DNA of 26,868 bases. Source: JAFGTP01 sp964472715. Lineage in GTDB: Bacteria; Fidelibacterota; UBA2242; JAFGTP01. How positions within the stretch are numbered: position 1 is the stretch's first letter; each line of letters begins with the position of its first letter. Under the pieces are notes generated by a model that was not told where the DNA came from, did not search any database, and saw only the letters and a list, made by a program, of their open reading frames with translations. A program made the position numbers and the translations under genes. The stretch spans positions 1 to 26,868 of the forward strand of contig CAYYMT010000044.1 in NCBI GenBank assembly GCA_964472715.1, in the 5' to 3' direction. Below, piece after piece: positions 7,395-15,105 of this stretch.

Positions 7395-8894
7395 ATGGAT
7401 AGTTTTGGAATCTGGTCGCTTGTTCCGGCAATTATAACAATTGTCCTGTGCTATAAAACACGAAAAGTCCACTGGGCGCTGTTTTTTGGCGTGATTGCCG
7501 GCGCCTTTATATATTCAGCGGATTTTTTCCTGGGGCTCAAACAACTGGGCACTTACATCTATCAGAGTTTTACTGATGCCGAGAGATTAAAGATAACCTT
7601 TTTTATTCTCATGATATCCGCCATGCTGAAAGTGCTGTCAGAAACCGGTGCCTCGGACAAACTCGGCCACTACCTGGGTGAAAAACTAAAAAGCCAACGA
7701 AAATCACGACTATTCGCCTTTTTTATCAGCCTGATGCTTTTCATCGACGATTATGCCAATGTTCTGATCACCGGCGCATCATTTTCACCGGTTTTTAAAA
7801 AGAACAAGCTATCCACTTTTAAACTGGCTTATTTTATTGATGTAATTGCTTCGGTTTCATCGATCATGCTGATCTCCACCTGGGCGGCCTTTGAAATTTC
7901 ACTCATCAGCGGCGCCACCAAAGGTATTCTGGACCAATCGGCAGTGACCATTTTTTTCGCATCCATCCCCTATCACATATTCACAATTCTGAATATTATT
8001 TTTGTTTTTCTGATAGCCTGGTTTGGCCATTGGTTTTACAGAAAAAAGGTCAAAAAAATCCGCCGTCCCTCATTCACCAAACAAAAAAGAACCGCGCGCA
8101 AACGGGATATGCTGGTGCCCTTTTCAGCTTTGCTGGTCACGGCGGTTTTAGGAATGTTCATTGGCGGCTACTTGCTAACGCCCCCAACTGGCCGGACAGA
8201 CCTGGTCTCCATTATCGGCAATGCGCCCTCTATTGATGTGCTGAATATTTCCGTGATAATTGCATTGTTTCTGCTGACAATTATGATCTTCCGGGATAAA
8301 ATTTTGACACAAAAAGAATACACAAACTACTTGTGGCAGGGCATCAGGGAATTAATACCCACCGGGCTGGTGATCATATTAGCCAAAGGATTGGAACTGG
8401 TAACCATTGATTTACAGACCGGATATTTTATTTCCAATGTCTTCAGGAATTTTATTACACCTGATTTTCTTCCCCTGTTCATATTTATTATGGCAGCCCT
8501 GGTCACTGTGGCCAGTGGTTTCAGTTGGAGTTCAATGGTACTGATCATGCCGATTGCAGCCCAAATGGCAGCCGGCGCTGTAGCGGAAGTTGTTTATGCA
8601 GTGGTGGCTGCCACTATTTCCGGCGCAATTCTGGGGGCGCAATTGATTCCCTATTCCGATAAAGCGATCATGTCATCAGCCGCCTGCAAAATTTCCCCTC
8701 TTGACCATATCAAAACACAGATGCCACAAATTTTGTTTGTAGCCGGGTTGACGCTGATTGGTTATATATTATTGATCTATCTCCCTATCGGATTGGTGTA
8801 TGCTGTTGTGCTGGTATTAATGGCCCTTGGGTATAGCGTGTTTGTCAGAATTACAGCAGTGAAAAAACAATCGGGAACAATACCCGTGGAGTGA
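7395..8894 (+). CDS. NhaC-family Na+/H+ antiporter-like membrane protein
   Basis: A 499-residue, very hydrophobic inner-membrane protein with roughly 11-12 predicted membrane helices. The segment LFIDDYANVLITGASFSPV (Asp118, Asp119) is the conserved N-half motif of NhaC-type transporters, followed by FIDVIASVSSIMLISTWAAFE. The C-half has VASGFSWSSMVLIMPIAAQ and a signature helix ending SPLDHIKTQMPQ. Members usually read GD.CSPISDT in that helix, but this protein reads GAQLIPYSDKAI, so one acidic residue is lost and one kept. Ion or substrate specificity may therefore differ from classical Na+/H+ exchange. It may be read with the decarboxylase upstream. Start ATG 7395 has AAAGG about 12 bp upstream, a long spacing. 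Confidence 0.9.
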   Translation: MDSFGIWSLVPAIITIVLCYKTRKVHWALFFGVIAGAFIYSADFFLGLKQLGTYIYQSFTDAERLKITFFILMISAMLKVLSETGASDKLGHYLGEKLKSQRKSRLFAFFISLMLFIDDYANVLITGASFSPVFKKNKLSTFKLAYFIDVIASVSSIMLISTWAAFEISLISGATKGILDQSAVTIFFASIPYHIFTILNIIFVFLIAWFGHWFYRKKVKKIRRPSFTKQKRTARKRDMLVPFSALLVTAVLGMFIGGYLLTPPTGRTDLVSIIGNAPSIDVLNISVIIALFLLTIMIFRDKILTQKEYTNYLWQGIRELIPTGLVIILAKGLELVTIDLQTGYFISNVFRNFITPDFLPLFIFIMAALVTVASGFSWSSMVLIMPIAAQMAAGAVAEVVYAVVAATISGAILGAQLIPYSDKAIMSSAACKISPLDHIKTQMPQILFVAGLTLIGYILLIYLPIGLVYAVVLVLMALGYSVFVRITAVKKQSGTIPVE

Positions 8895-8911
8895 ATCAAC
8901 CGCATTGATTC
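8893..8911 (+). other. Stem-loop overlapping the antiporter stop codon
   Basis: GAATCAA (8893-8899) and TTGATTC (8905-8911) pair perfectly around a 5-nt loop. A run of A rather than T follows, so it is not a standard terminator on this strand. It could protect the 3' end of the mRNA. Confidence 0.35.
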
Positions 8912-9052
8912 AAAAAATCATCCTTCTGTAAAAAATCCCAACTTGAATTTTAGTTCCAATTCCAATAAGTTGAACTATTGTAATAAAATCAAAAGAGAAA
9001 GGATATATTGCCCGAATGCTCATTTTAGCGATCTAAAGGCAATAACAACAAA

Positions 9053-9766
9053 ATGAATGTATTGATCACGGGAACCAGTTCGGGGATCGGTCACGGATTG
9101 GCCAAAGAATTCATAAAACGCAGCGCCAATATTTGGGGCATCAGCCGGCGGAAAGTTAATGATTTCGCCAAGGCGCAAAACTATCATCATCTGAATTTGG
9201 ACTTAACCGATTTTGACCGGGTGAAAAAGGAAATTCCAGGATTCATCGGTCAATTAAAGCGCTTTGATCTGGTTATTCTAAACGCCGGGGTTCTGGGCGA
9301 TATCAAATGGATGAAGGAAATCGGTGTGTCGGAAATGAAACGGGTGATGGATATCAATGTCTGGGCCAATAAAGTACTGTTGGACCTGCTGTTTAAAAAT
9401 GTTCAGGAAATCAAACAAGTAGTAGGCCTTTCCTCAAAAGCATCTCTGCGCAGTTCGCCCGGCTGGGGGCCCTACTCCATGTCCAAAGCAGGACTGAACA
9501 TGCTGATGAATATTTATTCCAAAGAATACCCGGAAACCCATTTCAATGCTTTTGCGCCGGGATTGGTTGACAGCGAAATCCAGGAAACCATCTACAACAT
9601 CAAAGAAACCGATAAATATCCCACTATCAAACGCCTGCAAAACGCCCGGTACACTGAAAAAATGCCGGAGCCGGATAATGCCGCCGCCATGCTGATCGCG
9701 GGCATGGAAAAAGCATTGGACTATGAAAACGGCAGTTTTGTTGATGTAAGGGAGATGCAAGTGTGA
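9053..9766 (+). CDS. Short-chain dehydrogenase/reductase (SDR)
   Basis: A 237-residue Rossmann-fold oxidoreductase of the classical SDR group. The nucleotide motif TGTSSGIG is at 6-13, NAG at 77-79, and the catalytic tetrad can be placed as Asn102, Ser128, Tyr141 and Lys145 (GPYSMSKAG). The length is normal. No basic or acidic residue right after beta-2 decides clearly between NADPH and NADH, although SRR at 31-33 favours NADPH. The substrate cannot be predicted. AAAGG (9035-9039) lies 13 bp before ATG 9053. The gene stands alone, with 158 bp before it and 149 bp after it. Confidence 0.93.
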   Translation: MNVLITGTSSGIGHGLAKEFIKRSANIWGISRRKVNDFAKAQNYHHLNLDLTDFDRVKKEIPGFIGQLKRFDLVILNAGVLGDIKWMKEIGVSEMKRVMDINVWANKVLLDLLFKNVQEIKQVVGLSSKASLRSSPGWGPYSMSKAGLNMLMNIYSKEYPETHFNAFAPGLVDSEIQETIYNIKETDKYPTIKRLQNARYTEKMPEPDNAAAMLIAGMEKALDYENGSFVDVREMQV

Positions 9767-9915
9767 GCATTAGTTGCCTAAATGCTATTCATATACAAGA
9801 TCAATCAATAAAAACATCTTTAAGTCACGGAATATTCACTAACTTTTATTTGCAATTCATTAAATAAAACCTTAATGTAAAGCTATTCATAATCATACCT
9901 AATATGGAGGATAAA

Positions 9916-10791
9916 ATGAGGTTGAAAATAACACTGTTGGGATTACTCTGTTTAACTGTCCTTTCCTGTACATTGCTGGAAGAGGTCAATACATCCGATG
10001 CTTTTTTGGAATTATACGGCACCAATCCTTATAATATTTATGATGGCGGCGCCAATGGCACAGACGGCAATGATGATGACATTCTTTCCCAGGGCGAAAG
10101 TGTTCGAATACAGATCAGGACAAAGAATACCGGCGAAGAAAAAGCCGATGGAGTTACCGTAAAGATTACCACAAGGGATGAATACCTCTCCATAATCAAT
10201 GGTTCTCAACAGACCCTGGGTGACATGGAAGTCGGTCCAATTTATGAGACGCCCGATGCCAATACCAATGCCAGCATACTGGTTGCAGCCCTGCCGGGAA
10301 CACCCAACGGCCACATTGCTGAATTTGAGGTGGAATTTAAAGATGATATGAATAATAAATGGGATGATGAATTTAACATGGTGGTCGAACCTACCGGCGC
10401 TTCAGTGGGCTTGTATGGAACGAATCCCTATAATATTTATGATGGCAGTGCTAATGGCGCCAACGGCAATGATGACGAGCAGGTCGCTGCCGGCGAAACC
10501 TTCCGGGTTAACTTGCGTTTTCGCAATCAGGGCAGTGCCAAAGCCATGATGGTCAGAATGCTGGCACGAACAGACGACGAGTATGTTTCCGTCATCGATG
10601 ATTCCACCTACACTTTTGGTGATATGGAAGTGGGGCCGATCCACAAGACACCGGAGGCCAATACCAACTCCGCCCTGATGCTTTCTGCCGCTGCCAATAC
10701 ACCATCGGGCCACACTGCTGATATTGACGTGATCTGTACAGATAAATTCAATAATCAATGGACTGACCGGTTTACGGTCATTGTTCAATAA
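9916..10791 (+). CDS. Predicted lipoprotein with two tandem beta-sandwich-like domains
   Basis: About 291 residues. I chose ATG 9916 because GGAGG (9906-9910) sits 5 bp upstream; the frame is also open from an ATG at 9904 that overlaps this site. Residues 1-17 form a hydrophobic signal ending in VLSC, making Cys18 a probable lipidation site. The rest is two copies of one domain, about 31-157 and 164-291. Each opens with LYGTNPYNIYDG, continues with a Gly/Asn/Asp-rich loop (NGTDGNDDD or NGANGNDDE), and contains a GDMEVGPI turn followed by ANTN and TP.GH. The all-beta pattern resembles CARDB/Ig-like modules, and the acidic loop could bind calcium. I do not recognise the family and do not assign a function. 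It is probably cell-surface or periplasmic and monocistronic, ending at a strong terminator. Confidence 0.85.
   Translation: MRLKITLLGLLCLTVLSCTLLEEVNTSDAFLELYGTNPYNIYDGGANGTDGNDDDILSQGESVRIQIRTKNTGEEKADGVTVKITTRDEYLSIINGSQQTLGDMEVGPIYETPDANTNASILVAALPGTPNGHIAEFEVEFKDDMNNKWDDEFNMVVEPTGASVGLYGTNPYNIYDGSANGANGNDDEQVAAGETFRVNLRFRNQGSAKAMMVRMLARTDDEYVSVIDDSTYTFGDMEVGPIHKTPEANTNSALMLSAAANTPSGHTADIDVICTDKFNNQWTDRFTVIVQ
10006..10788 (+). repeat. Internal duplication within the lipoprotein gene
   Basis: Two in-frame copies of about 385 bp begin near 10006 and 10405, a shift of 399 bp (133 codons). DNA identity is clearest in the opening block (shared CCTATAATATTTATGATGGC-like stretch with few changes) and falls off later, so the duplication is old. 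Confidence 0.8.
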
Positions 10792-10812
10792 TATCCGATA
10801 AACAGCTTATAT

Positions 10813-10848
10813 AACGCCGGGTGTAATTATTTCATCCGGTGTTTTTTT
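10813..10848 (+). terminator. Rho-independent terminator of the lipoprotein gene
   Basis: AACGCCGGGTG (10813-10823) pairs with CATCCGGTGTT (10833-10843), 11 bp including two G-T wobbles, and is followed by a T-run to 10848. Confidence 0.88.
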
Positions 10849-11166
10849 ATATAAATATTTGCAGAAATATAAAACTTTTGTAAATATTACCAAATGGATT
10901 GACAAAACCCAACTTTATGGTGACGATATAATTTATGCAATACAATTCCGCGCTCCCGGTATACCAACACCATCCTGTTCAAATAATCACAATATTTTTT
11001 ATTCATTTTTATCTCAACGTGCTAAAAATAACCTTATTTCCTTTTTTGTGATGTATCGCATATTATTTGGACACCAAAGTGTATTATATTCACACCCGAC
11101 AACGAAATAAGAATTGAAAACACGAATATGATGAAAACTAACAATAAACTAAAAATGGAGTTGAAA
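10849..11166. other. Intergenic leader of the surface-repeat gene, 318 bp
   Basis: AT-rich with no convincing gene. TTGACA (10899-10904) and TATAAT (10927-10932) are both perfect hexamers but 22 bp apart, too far for a normal sigma-70 promoter. The region probably drives the gene at 11167. A frame of 83 codons starting at a TTG (10859) has no ribosome site and no family likeness. Confidence 0.5.
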
Positions 11167-12294
11167 ATGATGAAAAAATTAATCCTGGCAATGTTGATGA
11201 TGTTAACAGTGATGTTTGCAGAAAAGTATGACAGTTATTTTGACAATGGAAATGTAAAACCCCTGGTATTTTCCGTCATGGACTCAAAAAATGAAGCGGA
11301 AAATCCAAACTCTGATGTAACCACCAACTTTCACCTGACCCTCTTTTCCGGACGGGTTAAAAATGTTCTGGGTTTACAGTTGGGACTGATCAGTAATGAT
11401 GTTGCCAACGACTTTATCGGTTATGACGGTACTTTTATCTACAGTCGTGTTGGCGGTAACTATGCCGGTTATCAGACCACCGGTCTTGTCAACCGCGTGG
11501 AAGGTGAATTCACCGGCATTCAGGAATCCGGTATCTACAGTTATATTGGAGAAAATCTACTGGGATTCCAGACAGCAGGTATTATTGGAAAAGTTATGGG
11601 CGATGTCAAAGGCGCGCAGTTTGCCGGTATTATCAATGAAGCAAAAGATGTGACCGGAGCACAGTTCAGCGGAATCGTCAACAAGGCTGATGATGTTGAA
11701 GGCGCACAGTTCACAGGTGTTGTTAATAATGCTAAAGATGTAACCGGTATTCAGTCTTCCGGTATCGTCAATAATGCCGGCCACGTGAAAGGTATCCAGA
11801 TCGGTCTGGTCAACCGCAGTAAAAAACTGGACGGAATCGCCATCGGACTGGTCAATGTTTCTGAAGAAGGCTCAGTACATGCCATTGGCTGGGCAGGCGG
11901 CGCTGTTGATTATCAGGCCGGATTGAAATTCGCTCCCAATGATTACTGGTATACAATCCTGACTTTTGGTGATATTCAGAATGATGGCGATCTGGGTGAC
12001 AATCACACTTTCCAGAGTTATATGGGGTTGCAGTATCCGGTGATGTCAAAGGTGTACGTCGCTGCCGACATCGGTACCGGTATCGCCCTTCCCTATAATG
12101 TGGAACAATGGGAAAATGAAGAAGATATCTGGGGAATTTTTGAAGCCCGGGTTTCCGTTGGTTATAAAATATTTGACAGACTAACAGTCTTCGGTGGTGT
12201 TTCCCAGTCTTACTACGGACATGGAGATGATGAAAAATTTGATGACTTTGAAGAAATTGAAAGAACCCGTCCCTTTTTCGGCATCCAGTTCTAA
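11167..12294 (+). CDS. Exported surface-type protein with GxQxxGxxN repeats
   Basis: About 375 residues. ATG 11167 has GGAG (11157-11160) 6 bp upstream, and a perfect signal peptide follows (MMKKLILAML through VMFA, cleavage near 18); the upstream in-frame ATG at 11128 would bury it. Residues about 64-240 consist of short repeats with the pattern G-x-Q-x-x-G-[IV]-[IV]-N. Four units are exactly 15 residues long (146-205, each starting DV or a close variant) and less regular ones lie on both sides. This looks like a beta-solenoid and resembles the leptospiral LA_2272-type surface repeat proteins, a comparison made from memory. The C-terminal 130 residues have alternating strands and end in Phe (FFGIQF), as outer-membrane barrels do. 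Location in the outer membrane is likely; function is unknown. Monocistronic. Confidence 0.85.
   Translation: MMKKLILAMLMMLTVMFAEKYDSYFDNGNVKPLVFSVMDSKNEAENPNSDVTTNFHLTLFSGRVKNVLGLQLGLISNDVANDFIGYDGTFIYSRVGGNYAGYQTTGLVNRVEGEFTGIQESGIYSYIGENLLGFQTAGIIGKVMGDVKGAQFAGIINEAKDVTGAQFSGIVNKADDVEGAQFTGVVNNAKDVTGIQSSGIVNNAGHVKGIQIGLVNRSKKLDGIAIGLVNVSEEGSVHAIGWAGGAVDYQAGLKFAPNDYWYTILTFGDIQNDGDLGDNHTFQSYMGLQYPVMSKVYVAADIGTGIALPYNVEQWENEEDIWGIFEARVSVGYKIFDRLTVFGGVSQSYYGHGDDEKFDDFEEIERTRPFFGIQF
11602..11781 (+). repeat. Four 45-bp in-frame tandem repeats
   Basis: Four consecutive 45-bp units encode DVKGAQFAGIINEAK and three variants. The units differ at many third positions while keeping the protein pattern, so selection acts on the protein rather than on recent slippage. 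Confidence 0.85.
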
Positions 12295-12321
12295 ATTTAA
12301 CATACGCAACCATCACATTTC

Positions 12322-12351
12322 AGCCTCGCAAATTATTGCGGGGCTTTTTTT
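12322..12351 (+). terminator. Terminator at the convergent gene boundary
   Basis: AGCCTCGCAA (12322-12331) pairs with TTGCGGGGCT (12336-12345) with one G-T wobble and a 4-nt loop, followed by T residues through 12351. It ends the + strand gene and overlaps the stop codon (12350-12352) of dnaG on the other strand. Confidence 0.92.
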
Positions 12352-14191
12352 ATTCGGGTGATTCTGTATCCAGTCGCCGTAATTCCTCACTGATCAGTTT
12401 TTTCTGTTCCTGACGATTTTTATAATCATGCATCAATTCCATAATATCATCGCCGGATTGTGGCGCGTTTTTTATTTTGATGCGAATCTCGCTGATCTCT
12501 TTGTCTACTTTATTGAGGATGATCTTTTCAATACAATCCATTGCCAATCCCATCAAAATTTCGTCATCTTTATTTTCCAGTGTTTCCATATCCGCGATGG
12601 TTCTGGAAAGCAGACTGCGCTCGGCTTTAGTCCAGTCATAATTATACAGCGCTTCCGAATTGATGGATTTGTCTGATTCCATCCGGTGCAGTAAAATTTG
12701 CAGAATTTTTTTAGCGATGGGATGCTGAAAATTTTCCTGATCGATATGATGAAATATGAAATCTATAACCGATTCATTTTGCAATAATACCAATTGCAGG
12801 ATAGAAAATTCCGCCCGGTCCACAGCTGTTTTAATTTCCGGTATTTTTGTCTCTTCAGATTGGGACTGATCTTTATCAAACCTTGCCGACCGGTTTCGCC
12901 GGCCCAGATAATATTTTATCTGACCAAAGAGTCGTTCTTCATTAATGCTCATACTTTCCGCCAGATTCTTAAGAATAAAATCCCGCACAACATTGTCTTC
13001 CACTTCGGAAATTTCTTTGACAATTCGCTCGATAAAGGTGCTCTTTTCCACTGGTGACTGGAGTTTTTCCTGGTTCCTGTCCAAGATGAATTTAATGAAA
13101 TCCGGCGCTGTCTCAATTTTTTGTAAAAAAGCTTCCGGGCCCTGTTCAATTAGATAAGAATCCGGATCATCTTTTTCCGGCAACATGATGACATGGACAT
13201 CAAACCCGGCTTTGAGAAATATAAACCCGGCCCTGACAGTGGCTTTCTGGCCTGCTTCATCCCCATCATAACAGAGGTAAACTTTCCTGGTAAACCGCTT
13301 CAAAACCCGGGCATGGCCGGATGTGAGGGCGGTACCGGAACCGGCGACGACATTTTTGAAACCGGTCACAAAAAGCCTCAAAAAATCAGTATACCCCTCC
13401 ACAACAATGGCGTATTCCTGCTTGCGAATGGCATCCTTACTGACTTCAAAACCGAATAAAATGTCGCTTTTATTATAAATTTTTGTTTCCGGCGAATTCA
13501 TATATTTCGCCGGATCCTCAGGATCCATGGCGCGGCCACCAAAGGCAATGGTGCGGCCGGAAATATTCTTGATCGGGAACATGATGCGATTGCGGAACCG
13601 GTCAAAAAAACCGGAACCGTCCTTGCGTTCAATAAAAAGCCCGGAAAGTTTCAATAGTTCATTGTTATAAACTTTACGGTTAATATTTTTCAGCAAGTCA
13701 TCCCATGACGATGTCGCATATCCGATCGTAAACTTCCTGATCACCTCATCGGTAAACCCGCGGTTGTGAAGATACTGCAGGGCTGTCTTGCCTTTAGCAG
13801 AAAATAATTGTTTGTGATAGCGCGTTTTCGCATGTTCATGCAATTCATACAATTGCGAAATCACACTGGCTTTAACGCCATCATCATCGCCTTTTTCCCA
13901 GGTAATCGGAATGTTGTACCGCTGGGCCAGTTTTTTAAGGGCTTCGACAAAATTAATTTTATCGTATTCCATAACAAAAGTGATGACGTTTCCGGAATTG
14001 CCACAGGAAAAACAGCGGTAAATTCCTTTGGATGGCGAAACACTCATGGATGGTTTATGATCGTCGTGAAAGGGACAGAGACCAAAATAGTTGGCGCCCC
14101 GGCGTTTTAATGTCACCACTTCAGATACAACATCCAGTATATCCGCGCGCGCTTTGATCTGTTCTATGGTTGATTCCGGTATTTTTACCAA
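12350..14191 (-). CDS. dnaG: DNA primase DnaG
   Basis: Makes RNA primers at the replication fork together with the replicative helicase. The 613 residues match the family (E. coli 581). The N-terminal zinc ribbon is Cys39-x2-His42-x17-Cys60-x2-Cys63 (CHC2). The core has the RFRNRIMFPI motif (198-207) and a TOPRIM domain with Glu265 (VVEGYTD), Asp309 and Asp311 (YDGDEAG), then DDPDSYL. The less conserved C-terminal part is the helicase-binding region. The start is TTG 14189-14191: an in-frame TAG lies 9 bp upstream and the next Met would delete part of the zinc ribbon. GGGAG sits about 9 bp upstream. A RAYT transposase and REP-like elements lie directly upstream, so its promoter may be inside or beyond that island. 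Confidence 0.97.
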   Translation of the reverse strand: MVKIPESTIEQIKARADILDVVSEVVTLKRRGANYFGLCPFHDDHKPSMSVSPSKGIYRCFSCGNSGNVITFVMEYDKINFVEALKKLAQRYNIPITWEKGDDDGVKASVISQLYELHEHAKTRYHKQLFSAKGKTALQYLHNRGFTDEVIRKFTIGYATSSWDDLLKNINRKVYNNELLKLSGLFIERKDGSGFFDRFRNRIMFPIKNISGRTIAFGGRAMDPEDPAKYMNSPETKIYNKSDILFGFEVSKDAIRKQEYAIVVEGYTDFLRLFVTGFKNVVAGSGTALTSGHARVLKRFTRKVYLCYDGDEAGQKATVRAGFIFLKAGFDVHVIMLPEKDDPDSYLIEQGPEAFLQKIETAPDFIKFILDRNQEKLQSPVEKSTFIERIVKEISEVEDNVVRDFILKNLAESMSINEERLFGQIKYYLGRRNRSARFDKDQSQSEETKIPEIKTAVDRAEFSILQLVLLQNESVIDFIFHHIDQENFQHPIAKKILQILLHRMESDKSINSEALYNYDWTKAERSLLSRTIADMETLENKDDEILMGLAMDCIEKIILNKVDKEISEIRIKIKNAPQSGDDIMELMHDYKNRQEQKKLISEELRRLDTESPE

Positions 14192-14221
14192 ACTACTCTA
14201 CTCCCTTTTTCAGCTCTGCTT

Positions 14222-14302
14222 CTTTCAAATGGTCTCCCGATTGTCATCGGGACAGGTACGACCTTTGAAATGGTGTTTCCGAGGATTGCTTTGTTGCAAA
14301 AA
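14222..14302 (+). repeat. REP-like element A1
   Basis: Stem TTTCAAA (14223-14229), bulged T, GGTC (14231-14234) with GACC-TTTGAAA (14260-14270). Nested inside is a hairpin CCCGAT (14236-14241) with ATCGGG (14246-14251). A tail TGGTGTTTCCGAGGATTGC ending in an A-run follows. Confidence 0.8.
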
Positions 14303-14303
14303 A

Positions 14304-14392
14304 CTTCATTCATTGCTTCTCTTTCTCCATGATTCAAGGTATACCCAGGGTATCAACCATTGCGAAGGTCTTGGACCATTCGCAAGGTTTCC
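14304..14392 (-). repeat. REP-like element B1
   Basis: On the + strand TTGCGAA-GGTC (14360-14370), a 3-nt loop, then GACC, a bulged A and TTCGCAA (14374-14385). Read on the - strand it has the same layout as the A elements with a different outer stem. Its tail (14304-14359) faces that of A1. Confidence 0.78.
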
Positions 14393-14401
14393 GGCTCTAC
14401 T

Positions 14402-14464
14402 CCTTTCAAATGGTCTGAAAGACCTTTGAAATGGTGTTCCTGAGGATTACTTTGCTGCAAAAAA
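14402..14464 (+). repeat. REP-like element A2 (minimal form)
   Basis: TTTCAAA (14404-14410), T, GGTC (14412-14415), loop TGAAA, GACC-TTTGAAA (14421-14431). It lacks the nested hairpin of A1 and A3. The tail CCTGAGGATTACTTTGCTGC ends 3 bp short of the RAYT stop codon, so it may also act at the RAYT mRNA end. Confidence 0.8.
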
Positions 14465-14467
14465 TTC

Positions 14468-15007
14468 CTATTCATTTCTCCAAATATAGTCTTCAATTTT
14501 TTCCAATTCTTTGTCTATCTCAAAATTTTTAAAAGCTTTTAAATAATTTTCAATATTACCAAAAGTTTCAATATAAAAATCCTGACAAATTAACGAACAA
14601 TCATCCAATCTGGAAATAGAACAATATTTTTTTTGAAATTTAGTTTTAGGATTATTGTGAATATAATGTGCAATTAAGTTATAATAGTTCACATTATCGA
14701 TTTCGCGGGTTTTGAGTCGTCCTTCAAAAATAGTACCTGATCTGTTATATTTACGATTAAAATATTGTGCATACCGGTTAAATATATATTGAAACCATTT
14801 TGCAATTTGTTTTTCACTAATTTGCTTTATAAAAAAATGGTAGTGATTTGGCATAAAGGCAAAAGCATATAAATAAAAATATTTTTTGTGGTCTGACATT
14901 TTTATATAATGCATCAACTTTTTATAATCATCTTCGGTGTGGAAAATTTTTTCTTTATTGCAGCCACGATTGTAGATATGGTAATATTTATTTATTTCTG
15001 TATGCAT
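14468..15007 (-). CDS. REP-associated tyrosine transposase (RAYT, Y1_Tnp/HUH family)
   Basis: A 179-residue single-strand DNA endonuclease/transposase of the Y1 HUH class related to IS200/IS605 TnpA. The N-terminus YYHIYNRGCNKEKIF followed by EDDY is typical. The HUH motif is MPNHYHFFIK. The catalytic Tyr is expected in the helix YYNLIAHYIHNNP, and the preceding GTIFEGRLKTREID matches RAYTs. No frameshift or stop interrupts it. It is visibly more AT-rich than its neighbours, which suggests separate ancestry. Start ATG 15005-15007 has GAAAGGAG upstream, supplied by the edge of element A3. It is flanked on both sides by REP-like palindromes that are its likely substrates, and lacks the close terminal ends of a simple insertion sequence. 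Confidence 0.93.
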   Translation of the reverse strand: MHTEINKYYHIYNRGCNKEKIFHTEDDYKKLMHYIKMSDHKKYFYLYAFAFMPNHYHFFIKQISEKQIAKWFQYIFNRYAQYFNRKYNRSGTIFEGRLKTREIDNVNYYNLIAHYIHNNPKTKFQKKYCSISRLDDCSLICQDFYIETFGNIENYLKAFKNFEIDKELEKIEDYIWRNE

Positions 15008-15021
15008 CAGCTAACTCCACT

Positions 15022-15105
15022 CCTTTCAAATGGTCTCCCGATTGTCATCGGGACAGGTAGGACCTTTGAAATGGTGTTCCTGAGGATTACTTTGCTGCAA
15101 AAAAA
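15022..15105 (+). repeat. REP-like element A3
   Basis: TTTCAAA (15024-15030), T, GGTC (15032-15035) with GACC-TTTGAAA (15061-15071), and a nested CCCGAT/ATCGGG hairpin (15037-15042, 15047-15052). The tail is identical to that of A2 over the block CCTGAGGATTACTTTGCTGC. Its left edge overlaps the RAYT ribosome site. Confidence 0.82.

Noticed and set aside
9016..9036. Six-codon upstream frame with AAAGG ahead, just before the SDR gene
   Set aside because: It codes for MLILAI only; its stop overlaps the SDR ribosome site, which could mean coupling, but a frame this short arises easily by chance.
9767..9785. Hairpin GCATTAG/CTAAATGC after the SDR stop as a terminator
   Set aside because: The stem has a bulge and no T-run follows.
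10899..10932. TTGACA and TATAAT as a promoter for the surface-repeat gene
   Set aside because: The hexamers are 22 bp apart, outside the range normally used by sigma-70, and lie far upstream of the start codon.
10859..11110. 83-codon frame starting with TTG between the lipoprotein and surface-repeat genes
   Set aside because: It begins just after a terminator with no ribosome site, has low-complexity composition and resembles no known protein.
14091..14429. 112-codon frame on the + strand across the dnaG start and REP elements
   Set aside because: It is formed by the antisense of dnaG and the palindromic repeats and has no protein-like features.
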